From the NCBI GenBank assembly GCA_030157785.1, contig JAOAUC010000046.1, forward strand, positions 1-45,712: a stretch of 45,712 bases of DNA, in the 5' to 3' direction. The position numbers and the translations under genes were made by a program. Below, piece after piece: positions 1 to 10,300 of this stretch; positions within the stretch are counted from its first letter, which is position 1, and the number at the start of each line of letters is the position of its first letter. Under the pieces are notes generated by a model. That model made no database searches, was not told the origin of the DNA, and saw nothing but the letters and a program-made list of their open reading frames with translations. This DNA is from Zoogloea oleivorans (GTDB taxonomy: Bacteria > Pseudomonadota > Gammaproteobacteria > Burkholderiales > Rhodocyclaceae).

Positions 1-52
1 CGCAACCTTGCCAAGGTTGAGGTCGAGAGTTCGAGACTCTTCTGCCGCTCCA
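1..52 (+). tRNA. tRNA-Gly (anticodon GCC), 3' part
   Basis: The window opens inside a tRNA. A 5-bp anticodon stem (bases 3-7 with 15-19) holds the loop TTGCCAA, with anticodon GCC at 10-12, so it reads glycine codons GGC and GGU. A T-arm with loop TTCGAGA follows at 25-41, then the 3' acceptor strand at 42-48, discriminator T at 49 (usual for tRNA-Gly) and an encoded CCA at 50-52. The acceptor 5' strand and D-arm lie outside the window, so acceptor pairing cannot be checked. Confidence 0.93.
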
Positions 53-60
53 GATGTAAA

Positions 61-99
61 AACGGGGAAAGCGATCATCGCTTTCCCCGTTTTGTTTTG
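61..99 (+). terminator. Intrinsic terminator after tRNA-Gly
   Basis: A perfect 13-bp stem (61-73 paired with 79-91, arm AACGGGGAAAGCG) with a 5-base loop is followed by the T-rich tract TTTGTTTTG. It starts 8 bases after the tRNA CCA end and terminates the tRNA transcript. Confidence 0.92.
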
Positions 100-255
100 C
101 CCTCCGGTTTTCTGTCTTCTTCCCGCCCGCGGCCCGCCGTTCGGCGCCTTGTCTCCGTTTCGAAAAGCTTTCGTCGTCCCCTTGTCATGCGTGCCCGCCA
201 GACTGGCGCCAGGCCCGGAGCAGGGCGTGTGCGGTTTCGAGTGGAGGGCGCGATT

Positions 256-459
256 ATGCAGAGAATACAAAACGGTTTCCGTGGCCTGTCGGGTCGATTC
301 CTGGTGCAGGGCTTTGCGTCCCGCTTGTTTGAGGGCTGGGAGCAACTCCTGTTCATTCCGGACTCCCGCTCGATGGGCGGTTGGTTCGTCATGGACGAGC
401 CAGAGCCTGACGGGGTTCTTGATGCGCTCATTCAGGTCTCGATGACGGGGGATGTTTAA
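256..459 (+). CDS. Possible small protein, unknown (67 aa)
   Basis: This is a weakly supported small ORF. An ATG at 256 is preceded by GGAGGG at 243-248 with a 7-base gap, a strong ribosome-binding site. The 67-residue product begins MQRIQNGFRGLSGRF and ends in an acidic, non-repetitive tail. It has no signal peptide, membrane segment or motif I recognise. The frame is also open upstream to an ATG at 97, but that start has no ribosome-binding site and overlaps the tRNA terminator tract. An antisense frame is open over the same region. It could be chance coding in GC-rich DNA or the remnant of a decayed gene. I see nothing else in 100-479. Confidence 0.25.
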   Translation: MQRIQNGFRGLSGRFLVQGFASRLFEGWEQLLFIPDSRSMGGWFVMDEPEPDGVLDALIQVSMTGDV

Positions 460-479
460 CGGGTCTTTGTCACGGAATG

Positions 480-495
480 TGTCGGGTTTCTTTAC
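480..495 (+). promoter_or_regulatory. Candidate upstream activator site 1
   Basis: The element TGTCGGG-N4-TTTAC (480-486 and 491-495) lies 91 bp upstream of the -24 element of the sigma-54 promoter at 571. The same element occurs 80 bp upstream of the second sigma-54 promoter (37568-37583). The location fits the binding site of a sigma-54 enhancer-binding protein. Its identity as a regulator site is inferred from this two-copy comparison only. Confidence 0.4.
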
Positions 496-533
496 ATGTG
501 CGTATCGGCCCTTATGCCAAGGATCCGCTAAAG

Positions 534-571
534 CCTTAATAAGGAAAGGTTTATAAAGAGAAAAAACCTTT
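534..571 (+). promoter_or_regulatory. Inverted repeats abutting the sigma-54 promoter
   Basis: Two palindromes lie directly upstream of the promoter. CCTTA-A-TAAGG is at 534-544. A perfect 8-bp inverted repeat AAAGGTTT / AAACCTTT (545-552 and 564-571) has an 11-base AT-rich spacer and touches the first base of the -24 element. The pair could be an operator, an IHF-like bendable segment or simply AT-rich structure. The function is not known. Confidence 0.4.
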
Positions 572-586
572 GGCACGCAGATTGCT
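571..586 (+). promoter_or_regulatory. Sigma-54 (RpoN) promoter of first PEP-CTERM gene
   Basis: TGGCACG (571-577), CAGA, TTGCT (582-586) matches the -24/-12 consensus TGGCACG-N4-TTGCW at every position, with the required GG-N10-GC spacing. The predicted start of transcription is near 598, about 25 bases before the start codon at 624. Such promoters need an enhancer-binding activator. In exosortase/PEP-CTERM systems this is typically PrsR with its sensor kinase PrsK (established for Zoogloea; inferred here). Confidence 0.9.
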
Positions 587-623
587 CAGGGAAAAGCATT
601 GTCCCTGTGTGGTCTTTGCCATC

Positions 624-1178
624 ATGAAAAACCGTTTTTCCTGGCTCCTCGCTGCGGCACTCTGCCTGTCCGCTGGTGCTGCGAACGCCAACTATCTGAT
701 CCGGGCCGACGACGCTGCGGGCAAGCTCGGGGATACCGTGACGCTGAATGTCTTCCTGGAGAGTGGAGACTTTTCGTACGGTGGCAATTTCTCGATCGGT
801 TTCGATGCCTCGAAACTGAAGTTCAATGATCTCCTGGGCGGGAGTGCCGATCTGTTTCCCCTGGCGCTGCCATCGACCAGTGCCGTCGATCTGTCCCTCG
901 CCAACTTCGGGGTCCCGCCTTTCTCCAGCGGCCTGCTGTTCTCCGTTTTGTTCGACATCGTGAATTCGACGCCGGGCGACACCCCTGTGGCGATCTCCGG
1001 CTTCGCCTACGACGATCAGATATTCCCCAACGAGATTCCTTTCGATTCCATTACGCCGGTGGTGACCATCCTGGCGCAGCAGGGGAATGTGCCCGAGCCT
1101 GGTGTTCTGGGGCTGCTGGGGATGGGACTGGCCGCCATGGCCTGCTTCTCACGGAAAGTTTTCACGATTACGGGTTGA
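624..1178 (+). CDS. Cohesin-like PEP-CTERM surface protein
   Basis: This 184-residue secreted protein is probably sorted by an exosortase. Residues 1-22 are a Sec signal peptide (KNR, a hydrophobic core, then an AxA site ANA before NYL). Residues 23-150 are a beta-rich body whose opening (GDTVTLNVFLESGDFSYGGN, then FDASKLKF) follows the pattern of cohesin-type domains: a G-D-TVTL strand, then a Phe-Asp-x-x-x-Leu-x-Phe strand. The C-terminus has the PEP-CTERM layout: VPEP at 156-159, a hydrophobic helix and a short basic patch (SRK), though six residues follow the patch. The ATG at 624 is chosen because it starts the signal peptide. An earlier in-frame ATG at 570 lies inside the sigma-54 promoter and cannot be transcribed from it. 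The ribosome-binding site is weak. It heads the first cassette, ahead of the giant gene that carries dockerin-like modules. The PEP-CTERM call is firm; the cohesin call is by pattern. Confidence 0.88.
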   Translation: MKNRFSWLLAAALCLSAGAANANYLIRADDAAGKLGDTVTLNVFLESGDFSYGGNFSIGFDASKLKFNDLLGGSADLFPLALPSTSAVDLSLANFGVPPFSSGLLFSVLFDIVNSTPGDTPVAISGFAYDDQIFPNEIPFDSITPVVTILAQQGNVPEPGVLGLLGMGLAAMACFSRKVFTITG

Positions 1179-1217
1179 TCATGAACGATCAGTGGCAGTT
1201 CGATTTTTTGTGATTTC

Positions 1218-1242
1218 ATCAAGGGGCTATATGCCCCTTGAT
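1218..1242 (+). terminator. Strong hairpin after PEP-CTERM gene
   Basis: A perfect 10-bp stem (ATCAAGGGGC at 1218-1227, GCCCCTTGAT at 1233-1242) has the loop TATAT and lies 40 bases after the stop codon. There is no T-tract behind it, so it may be an mRNA-stabilising or partial terminator that sets different expression of the short protein and the giant, not a complete stop. Confidence 0.55.
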
Positions 1243-1257
1243 TCGCATTTGAAAAGG

Positions 1258-1276
1258 CATTTCACGCTCTGAAATG
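1258..1276 (+). repeat. Second intergenic hairpin
   Basis: A 7-bp inverted repeat, CATTTCA / TGAAATG (1258-1264, 1270-1276), with a 5-base loop lies 16 bases after the previous hairpin. It falls between the first PEP-CTERM gene and the giant gene. No convincing sigma-70 or sigma-54 promoter is visible in 1243-1369, so the giant gene is probably read through from upstream. Confidence 0.4.
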
Positions 1277-1369
1277 GCGCGTGAGGTGGAGTCAGGTTAC
1301 AACCACAGCAGGTCCGCCGGATCGGATTGGCAAAAATCCTGATTGCGATGCGGGTCTTCGGAGTCTGTC

Positions 1370-4300
1370 ATGGATACCAAGGTTCGGTCTGAAGCTTCTG
1401 TTCATTCTTCCCATCGCGGCTCGTCCAGCTATCGACGCGGGCTGGCCTGGCTGGGGCAGTTCCTGGCGCCGGTGCTGGGGGGGCGTCCCGCTCCGGAGAA
1501 GGCTGCACGAAAAGACCATCTTGCCTTCGAGGCCCTGGAGCCCCGTGTCCTGCTCGACGGAACGCCGGGGGTGCCGATCACGAAGATCGACGGATCGATC
1601 GACGTGGCTGGCGAGTCGGACCGATACGGTTTCTCGCTGAGCAGCGATGCGCGGATCGTTTTTGATTCCCTGACCAATTCGAACAGCTTCACCTGGAGCC
1701 TGGCCGGCCCGCGCGGCGAGCTGGTGAGCAGCCGCGGCTTCGCCCAGTCGGATTCCGATGCTTTCTACCAAAGCCCCGTGCTGGCGCTTTCTTCGGGTGA
1801 CTACACCCTTACAGTCGACGGGGTGGCCGATGCGACGGGTAATTACGCCTTCCGCCTGATCGACCTGAACGGGGCGATTCCGATCACCCCGGATGTGCCG
1901 GTTTCCGGCACGCTGGAGCCGGGGAACGAGACTGACGTCTTCGTGTTCGATGTCAGCGCCGGCGACCGTTTCGTCTTCGATCGCAGTTCGGTGTCGGCGA
2001 TCAATGCAACCTGGCGCCTGCTCGACCCGTTTGGCACACAGGTGGTCGGCAACCAGGAGTTTGGTGACTTCCAGTCAGGAACGCTGTCCCTGGCAGGGCG
2101 CTATTCGCTCTTGCTGGAGGGGCGGGCAGGTGCGACCGAAGTGGCGACCTACGGCTTCCGGCTGCTCAAGAGCGGCGAGCGTGCCGATACCCTGACGGTG
2201 GGGGACGTGACGACGGGAACGCTGGTTTCGGCAGCCGACAGCGTGCGCCATGACTTTTCTGTTTCTGCCACCGGGCAGTATTACTTCGACAGCCTCACCA
2301 ACAACGCCCAACTGAATTGGAGCCTGCGCGGCCCCCTGGGGACGACGGTCAGCTCACGCAGCTTTAGCGCTTCGGATTCCACCTCGTTCTATGGCGTACC
2401 GACCCTGGTCCTCGGGCCGGGGGACTACAGCCTGTTCGTTTCGGCAAGCGGTGACTTCAACGGTGATTACGCGTTCCGCCTGCTTGAGCTGGCCCAGGCC
2501 GAGCCCGTGGATTTGGATGTGGACATCAGCCGGACGCTGGATCCTGCCAACGGTACCCAGGCTTTCTCCTTTGCCGCGAGCGCTGGTGACCGGATTGCGT
2601 TGCAGCAGGTGAATGATGCGCCGGCCCAGAGTCTCTACTGGCGCCTGCTCGATCCAACCGGGCGCGAGATATCCGGCAACACCTATTTCGGTGCGTATGG
2701 GGAGGTGCCGACCCTGGCCGTCGACGGCATCTACACCCTGCTCATGGAGGGTCCGATCTACCTGGACAGTACGGTCGATTACAGCTTCCGGATTGTCCGC
2801 GGCGTGGAAGCCACCGAAGCGATAGCGGTGGGGGATGCGATTTACCGGAGCATCGATAGCGCAGGGCAGGTCCAGCGCTTTACCTTCAATGTTGCCGACA
2901 ACACCCGGCTGGCCTTCGATGCGCTGTCCGGCGACTGGCGCTTCAACTGGCATCTTTACGGCCCTGATGGTGCCTTGCTCCAGGAGCGGCGATTTGATTC
3001 GTCTGACGGGGCGACCGGGGTCGTCGAGCTGATCGAGGCGCGCGCCGGAGACTACGTGCTGGTGGTGGATCCGGAGACGGATTACACCGGCGACTACGGC
3101 TTCCGTATTGTCGACACCGGCCTGGCTGGCGAAGTCGCGCTGGGGGACGAGTTCACCGTGGTGCTCGGCAACAGCGGGCGGGAAACCCAGGCTTTCGTCT
3201 TCGATGCCCAGTCCGGCGATAGCCTTGAGCTCAACTTCGGCTACCTGTCTGGCGATGGCAGCGCGGTGCTGGAACTTTTCGACCCCTTCGGCCGCCGTGT
3301 GGCGCGGATGGGCGGCGGGCAGACCACTCTGCGCCTGGAGTCGGGCGGTCGTTATACCCTGCTGGCCGAAGGATATATCTACAGCGGGCAGGACAGCGAA
3401 TTCAGTGTTTATCTGAATTACCTGTCGAATGACGGTGGCAACGTGCTGCCCTCCGGAACGGCTATCGGGCTTGGCGACGAGATCACCGGAAGCCTGGAGG
3501 TGGACGCCACGCCGGTGGTCTTCAACTTCTCCCTTGGCGACCCGACCCGGTTGCTGTTCGATGCCCTGGGTGAGAACGAGAGTTCGCTGAACTGGACGCT
3601 CGTCGGGCCGCGCGGCGTGGAGGTGAGCAGCCAGCCGTTCTACGCCACAGACGGCGGCTATCCCTACTACGGCGCCACCGTGCTCGATTTGCCGCCGGGA
3701 GATTACGCCCTGACGATCATGGGCGAGGCCGGACAGGCCTACGACTTCCGTCTCCTGAACCTGGCCACTGCAGCAACGGACATCACGCCGGGGGCAAGCC
3801 TGTCCGGCGTGCTCGACCCGGGCAATGGCGCGCAGGTGTTCCGCTTCGACGGTGTGGCCGGTGATCAGGTCGCACTGTCCGTCGATACCGACTGGTACGG
3901 CAGCGTTTACATTGTCGACCCGAAAGGCGGCTTCGCTCTCTATCCCCAATGGGCAAACAACCAGAGCGGGGTTCCCCTTGGGCTGACCGGAACCTACTAC
4001 CTGGTCCTCTCGGGGGCCCGCGACCAGAGCGAGCCGCAAGCTTACGGGTTCCGCCTGGACTGGCTCACCACTGAAGTTGCTGACATCCAGGTTGGCGACC
4101 TGGTGGACAGTGCCATCGACCAGAACGGCCAGACCCGGCGCTTCCGCTTCGTGACCGACACCCCGCAGCGGGTGTTGGTGGACATCCGCAGTGGAGACAG
4201 CGATTTCGAGTGGCGTGTCGCCGGGCCATGGGGCGAGGAGGCGTCGTCGACCAGTTTTGCCTACGGAGATGGCTACCGCTGGAGCAACGGCACGCTCATG

Positions 4301-7300
4301 ACCCTGGTGCCGGGCACCCATTATTTCGATGTGCGCAGCCCATTGATGACTACCGGCAATTTCTCCTTCCGTCTTGTCGGGGTGGAAGAGGCTACAGCCA
4401 TCGACGTCAATCAGGTCATTCCGGCGACCCTCGATCCGGCCAGCGGGGTAGCACTCTTCAGTTTCGAAGCGAGTGCCGGCGAGCTGCTGAACTTTGACCT
4501 GATTTCGTCGGAGTTCTCCAGCAACAACGCTACGTGGCGCCTGATCAATCCGTCGGGCGGGGTGGTGGTGAGCAACGGGTTGCAGGATTTCAGCGTGGCC
4601 AGCCTGCCGGAGACGGGGCGCTACCTGCTGGTGGTGGAGGGCAGCCTCGGCAACGTGGGTAGTGCCAATTTCAGCTTCCAGGTGGTGCGTACGGTCATCT
4701 CGATCGGGACGCCGATAGCTCTCGACGACACCATCACCACCGACCGCGGCGATGCCTTGCAGAGCGACCGCTATACCTTCACGGTCGCGGAGCCGACACG
4801 GGTTTACTTCGATTACCTGAGCGGCAGCACCAGCCTCAACTGGACCTTGAGCGGCCCGCGCGGCACGCTGATCAGCGGGCGCGGCATCTACGCCGATTCG
4901 CTCGACTACGGTGGCCCGGCGAGCATCGAACTGGCCGCCGGAGATTACGTCCTGACCATCGGCGGCAACGCCACCGGCATCTACAGCTTCCGGCTCATCG
5001 ACGAGGAGAACAAACCCGTCATTGGTTTTGGCGAGCTGATAGCCGGGCAGTTGTCGCCGGGCAGTGCCGCAGAGGTGTATCGCTTCGACGCGGAGGCTGG
5101 CGACCAGGTCTTCATCGACGTGAAGTCCTATTCCTACTACTACGCGGGCTACGTGCGCCTGCTCGATCCCTTCGGGCGGCAGATCGCCAACAGCAGTTAC
5201 TTCTCGGACATCGACTCCACCCGCCTGGCTCTGGCCGGCCGTTACACCCTCATCGTCGAAGGCTTCTACTACAACAACACCTCCACCTACAACTACGCCT
5301 TCAGCCTTGGCCGGACGAGTACGGAGAGTCGGGACATCACCGTCGGCGTGGCCAGCGGCACAGCGCCCGAATACGTGGGCGCGCCGGACGGTGAAGCGCT
5401 GCAGCTGGGGCGTTACACCAGCGGGCAGGTGGCCGCAGATCCGGCGCTGGACCTGACCGGTTCCCTGACCCTCGAAACCCGCTTCCGGGTGGATGCCTTT
5501 GCGGGCACCTGGATGCCCCTCGTCTTCAAGGGCAACGGCAACACCGGCCAGCGCACCTATTCCCTGTGGATCAACAGTGCTGGCTACGCGTACCTGACCA
5601 CCGGTGACAACAGCGACCAGGTCATCCGTTCTGCCGATGGGTCGATCGTCACCGGACAATGGTACGACGTGGCCGGTGTCATCGACCGCAGCACCGGCGA
5701 GATGCGCCTCTACATCAACGGGCAGCTCGTCCAGAGCGCGGTGGTGCGCACCAAGGCCGCGATCAGCAACAGCCAGCCGCTGCTGATCGGTGTCGACAAC
5801 GAAAACTGGGGTGCCGCCAGGTTCGAAGGGGCGATCGATACCCTGCGCCTGTGGAACCTGGTTCGCACCCAGGCGGAAATCGACGCTGCCCGCAACACGC
5901 CGCCGGCAGCGGGGGCCGCAGGCCTGGTGCTGGATCACCGTTTTGCCGCGAGCGGGGGCGCCACGCTCGTCGACGCCGGCCCCCTGGGCCTTAACGGGCA
6001 GGCGCTCTTCGGCCTGCCGGGCACGACCGGGATTGTTGCCGGACGGATTGCCACTGCCGGGCAGAACGACCGCTACAACTTCTCCCTCGCTGCCCCGACG
6101 CGCCTGTACATCGACACCGTCTACCCCAACTCCAGCAGCTACAACTGGACGCTCACGGGCCCGTCCGGCGTCGTGGTCAATGGGGCAAGCTTCAGCGCCA
6201 CCGAGCAGATACTGTCCGTTCCCGCGGGGGATTACACCCTGGTGGTGGATGGCAGCCTGGATACGGTGGGCGCCTATGCCTTCCGTCTGCTCGACCTGAG
6301 CGTTGCGGAGCCGCTCGTCTACGACCAGATCGTCGTCGGCACCCTGACCCCGGGCGCCGAAACCGACGTCTACCGCTTTGATGCCCAGGCCGGTGACACC
6401 GTCTACTTCGACCGCCTGGCCCTGTCTGCCGGCAGTACCCGCTGGCGCCTGCTCGATCCCTTTGGCCGGGAGGCCTTCGGTTACACGAGCTTCAACGACC
6501 GGGACACCCTCACGCTGGCCTATGCCGGCGCCTACACCCTGCTGATCGAAGGCTACAACGGCGACGCTGTCGACCTCAGCTACAGCTTCAGCATTCGCCG
6601 GGTGACGGACACCACCACGCCCATCGTGATCGGCCAGCCCTCCGGCCTTGATCCCGAATGGGTGGCAGGCAAGTCCGGCAATGCCATCAAGCTCGATGGC
6701 AACGACGAGGCCCGGATTCCGGCCAGCGACGCCCTCAACCTGACCGGCTCCGCCACCGTCGAGTTCTGGATCAAGCCGGAGCGTTACAACGGCGAATGGT
6801 CGCCCCTCGTCTTCAAGGGCACCGACACATCCAGCCAGCGCCAGTTTTCCGTGTGGCTCAACCAGAACGGCTACCTGCACCTCTACACCAACACCAATGG
6901 CAGCGGCCAGGCGGTGTCTACCGCCGCCGGCAGCATCAAGCTCGGCGAGTGGCAGCACGTGGCCGCCGTCGTTGACCGGGTCACCAACCGCCTGCGCATC
7001 TACATCAACGGCGTTGAGGCAGCCAATGGCGGACTGGCGGCGGGCACGGCCCTGTCGAACAGCAATCCGATCATGGTGGGCGCTTCCATCGAGGCCTACC
7101 CGCGCTACGTTGGTGCCATCGACGAACTGCGGATCTGGAACACGGCCCGCACAGCGACCGACATCAGCAACAACAAGGACAGCATCCTCAGCGGTGCCGA
7201 GGCCGGGCTGGTGGGCTACTTCAAGCTCGACGAGACGACCGGCCGCAGCTTTGTCGACACGACATCCTCCGGGGTGACCGGCGAAGTCCGTCACGCCCTG

Positions 7301-10300
7301 CAATCCCTTGCCGGGGTCGAGGGGCGGATCAGCGTTCCCGGGCAGCAGGCCCGCTTCACCTTCACGCTCAGCGAGGCCCGGCGCCTGGTGCTGGACAGCT
7401 TCTATGGCAACAACAACCTGACGTGGAGCCTCGTCGGCCCGCGGGGGACGGTGTTCTCCGGCCGCAACCTGGTGAGTTCCGATGCGGCCAGCCTGAGCTC
7501 GACCTCGCCGGTGCTGGACCTGACGGCCGGTGATTACGTGCTTAGCGTGGACGGCTCGACGGACACCGTCGGCGCCTTCAGTTTCCGCTTCCTCGACATC
7601 ACGACAGGCAGCACCATTACCTACGACACGGCGGTGAGCGGCACCCTCGATCCGGCCAACGTGACCCAGGTGTTCCACTTCGACGCCACCCTTGGCGAGC
7701 GCCTGTTCTTCCAGCGCACGGCCATCGGATCGATCAGCTATACGCCCTACATCCGCATCCTCGATCCCTTCGGGCGCCAGGTTTACTACGGCTCCTTTGC
7801 CGATACCGACAACCTGCTCATCGCCTTTACCGGCAACTACACCCTCTTGCTCGAGGGCGATGCCCGGCAGATCGGCACCACCGCCTATGCCTTCAAGCTG
7901 CACCGCATCGTCGATGACGCGGCGGCGCTGAGTCTCGACACCACCATCAATGGCAGCCTTGCCATTCCCGGTCAGGTGGACCGCTACACCTTCACGCTGA
8001 CCAGCGACACGCGGGTCGATTTCGATTCCCTGACGCCCAACAACAGCCTCACCTGGAGCCTCACCGGGCGGCAGGGCACTGTGGCCAGCCGCAGTTTTTA
8101 CTATGCGGATTCGGACAGTATCGGCAGCGCCAACCCCTTCATGTTGCTCAAGGCCGGCACCTACACGCTAACCGTGGACGGCGACGGCGTCACCACCGGC
8201 GACTACGCCTTCCGCCTGCTGACGGCTGCTTCGGCACAAGCCATTGCCCTCGACACCGAGATCGCGGGTGTGGCTATCGACGCCTACGCCACCCGTCTGT
8301 TCCGTTTCGACGCCACGGCGGGTGACCAGGTCATGCTCGATTTTCTCGAGCGCAGCAACAGCACCTATCCGTACTGGCGCCTGTTCGACCGCAACGGCAC
8401 CCAGCTTCATTACGGCTATTTTGTTAACGACAGCGCCACGCTCACCCTCGGCTACACCGGCAGCTACATCCTGGCCATCGAGAACCGGATCTACGACGGC
8501 GCCGGTACGCTGCGCTTCCAGGTGAGCACCAAGGGGCATGTGGATCTGCCCGTCCCGCCGGCCGGCGACCCGATTACCCTCGGCGCCACGGTCAGCGGCA
8601 CCCTCACGTCCAATTCCGACAGCAAGCTGTACGGTTTCGACCTCGCGGCCAACAGCCGGCTGATGTTCGATGCCCTCAGCGGCACCTACCCGCAATGGAG
8701 CCTTGCCGGCCCCGACGGTGTGGTGGTGGCCAGCCGCAACTTCTACGCCAGCGACTCCTACGATTACAGCGCCAGCCCGGTACTCGAGCTGGGCCCCGGC
8801 CATTACGTGCTCACCGTTACTGCCCAGACCGGCAATTTCAGCTTCCGTCTGCTGGATCTGGCTGCCGCAACCGCCCTGAGCCTCGACGCCCAGGGCAATA
8901 CCGAAGTGGCCGGCACCCTGCTGCCCCTCAGCGAATCGGACATCTTCAGCTTCCAGGCCCAGGCCGGCGACCGCTACTACTTCCAGCGCCTCCAAGCCAG
9001 CAGCTCTGACGTGTACATGCGTCTCGTCGGGCCGGCCGGCAACACCGTGTTCAGTCAGCAGTACCAGTACTACGACAGGGAAAACGTGACGCTGACGGAC
9101 AGCGGCACCTACTACGTGATGGTCGAGGGGCGCTACTACCTGTCCAGCGGCTCCCTCGATTACCGTACCCGGCTGGCCCGCATCAACGACCCGGCCCCGG
9201 TGGCCATCACGGTAGGCAGCAACACCAGCGGCAGCATCGCCAGCCCCGGCCAGGTCAATCACTACAGTTTCACCGTCGACAGCGCCCGCCAGGTTTACTT
9301 CGATGCACTGGCCAGCGACAACGACGGATCCGTGCTGTGGAGCCTCACCGGGCCGCGGGGAACGGTGGTCAGCAGCCGGGCCTTCTCGTCCAGCAACGGG
9401 GGCGATCTGGGTGGCACCAGCGTTCTTCTCGACCTGCCCGCCGGCACCTATGATCTGGCCATCGATGGCAGCGGGAACTACACCGGCGCCTATCGCTTCC
9501 GCTTGCTCGATACCACCGATGCCGCCGTCAGCATCGGCCTCGATACCACGGTGCTGGCCACGCTCGACCCGGGCAGCAGCACGCGGGTTTACCGCTTCGA
9601 TGCGAGCGCCGGCCAGCGAATCTACTTCGACTCCCTGGCGACCACCGGCTCGGTGCCCTACTACCGGCTCGTCGACCCCTTCGGGCGGGTGCTCCACGAC
9701 ACCCTCTACGGCGCCAACGACCGGGATGTGACGACGCTCACCGCGACGGGCAGCTATCTGCTCCTCGTCGAAGGTTCCCGTGGCGCCACCGGCACCGCAT
9801 CCCTGAGTTTCAATGTCCGCACCGTTACCGACACCACTGCCGCCATCCAGGTTGGTAGCGTGGTGAACGGCACCCTGACCGCTGTCGGGCAGCGCAATAA
9901 CTACACCCTCGTCCTCGACAGCGATGCCCGGCTGTTCTTCGACACCCTGGCTTACAGCAGCAGCCAGATCACCTGGAGCCTCACCGGTCCGCGGGGCGCC
10001 GAGATCAGCAGCCGCTATCTCAACAGCGCCGACTCCACCAGCTACCAGCCGTACCTCAACCTGCTTGCGGGCACCTACCAGCTCACGATCGACGGGGCTG
10101 CGGACGCGACCGGCACCTACCAGTTCCGTCTTCTCGACGTGGCGGCGGCCACCCCGATCGAGGCCGGCAACATCATTACCGGCGTGCTCAATCCGGCCAC
10201 CGAAATGGCCCTGTACAAGATTGCCCTCGAAGCCGGCGACCGTCTCTACCTCGATCAGCTGTCCATCGACCAGTACGCCTACAACTTCTCCTGGCGCCTG

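Noticed and set aside
97..459. Longer frames over 8-459 on both strands
   Set aside because: They run through the tRNA or its terminator, have no ribosome-binding site at their first start and show no recognisable protein features.
570..623. ATG at 570 as start of the first PEP-CTERM gene
   Set aside because: It lies at the -24 box of the sigma-54 promoter and would put 18 residues before a perfect signal peptide.
1320..1350. TTGGC ... TTGCG upstream of giant 1 as a sigma-54 promoter
   Set aside because: The GG to GC distance is 14 bases instead of 10.
1343..1369. TTG at 1343 as start of giant 1
   Set aside because: No ribosome-binding site, whereas the ATG at 1370 has GGAG at ideal spacing.
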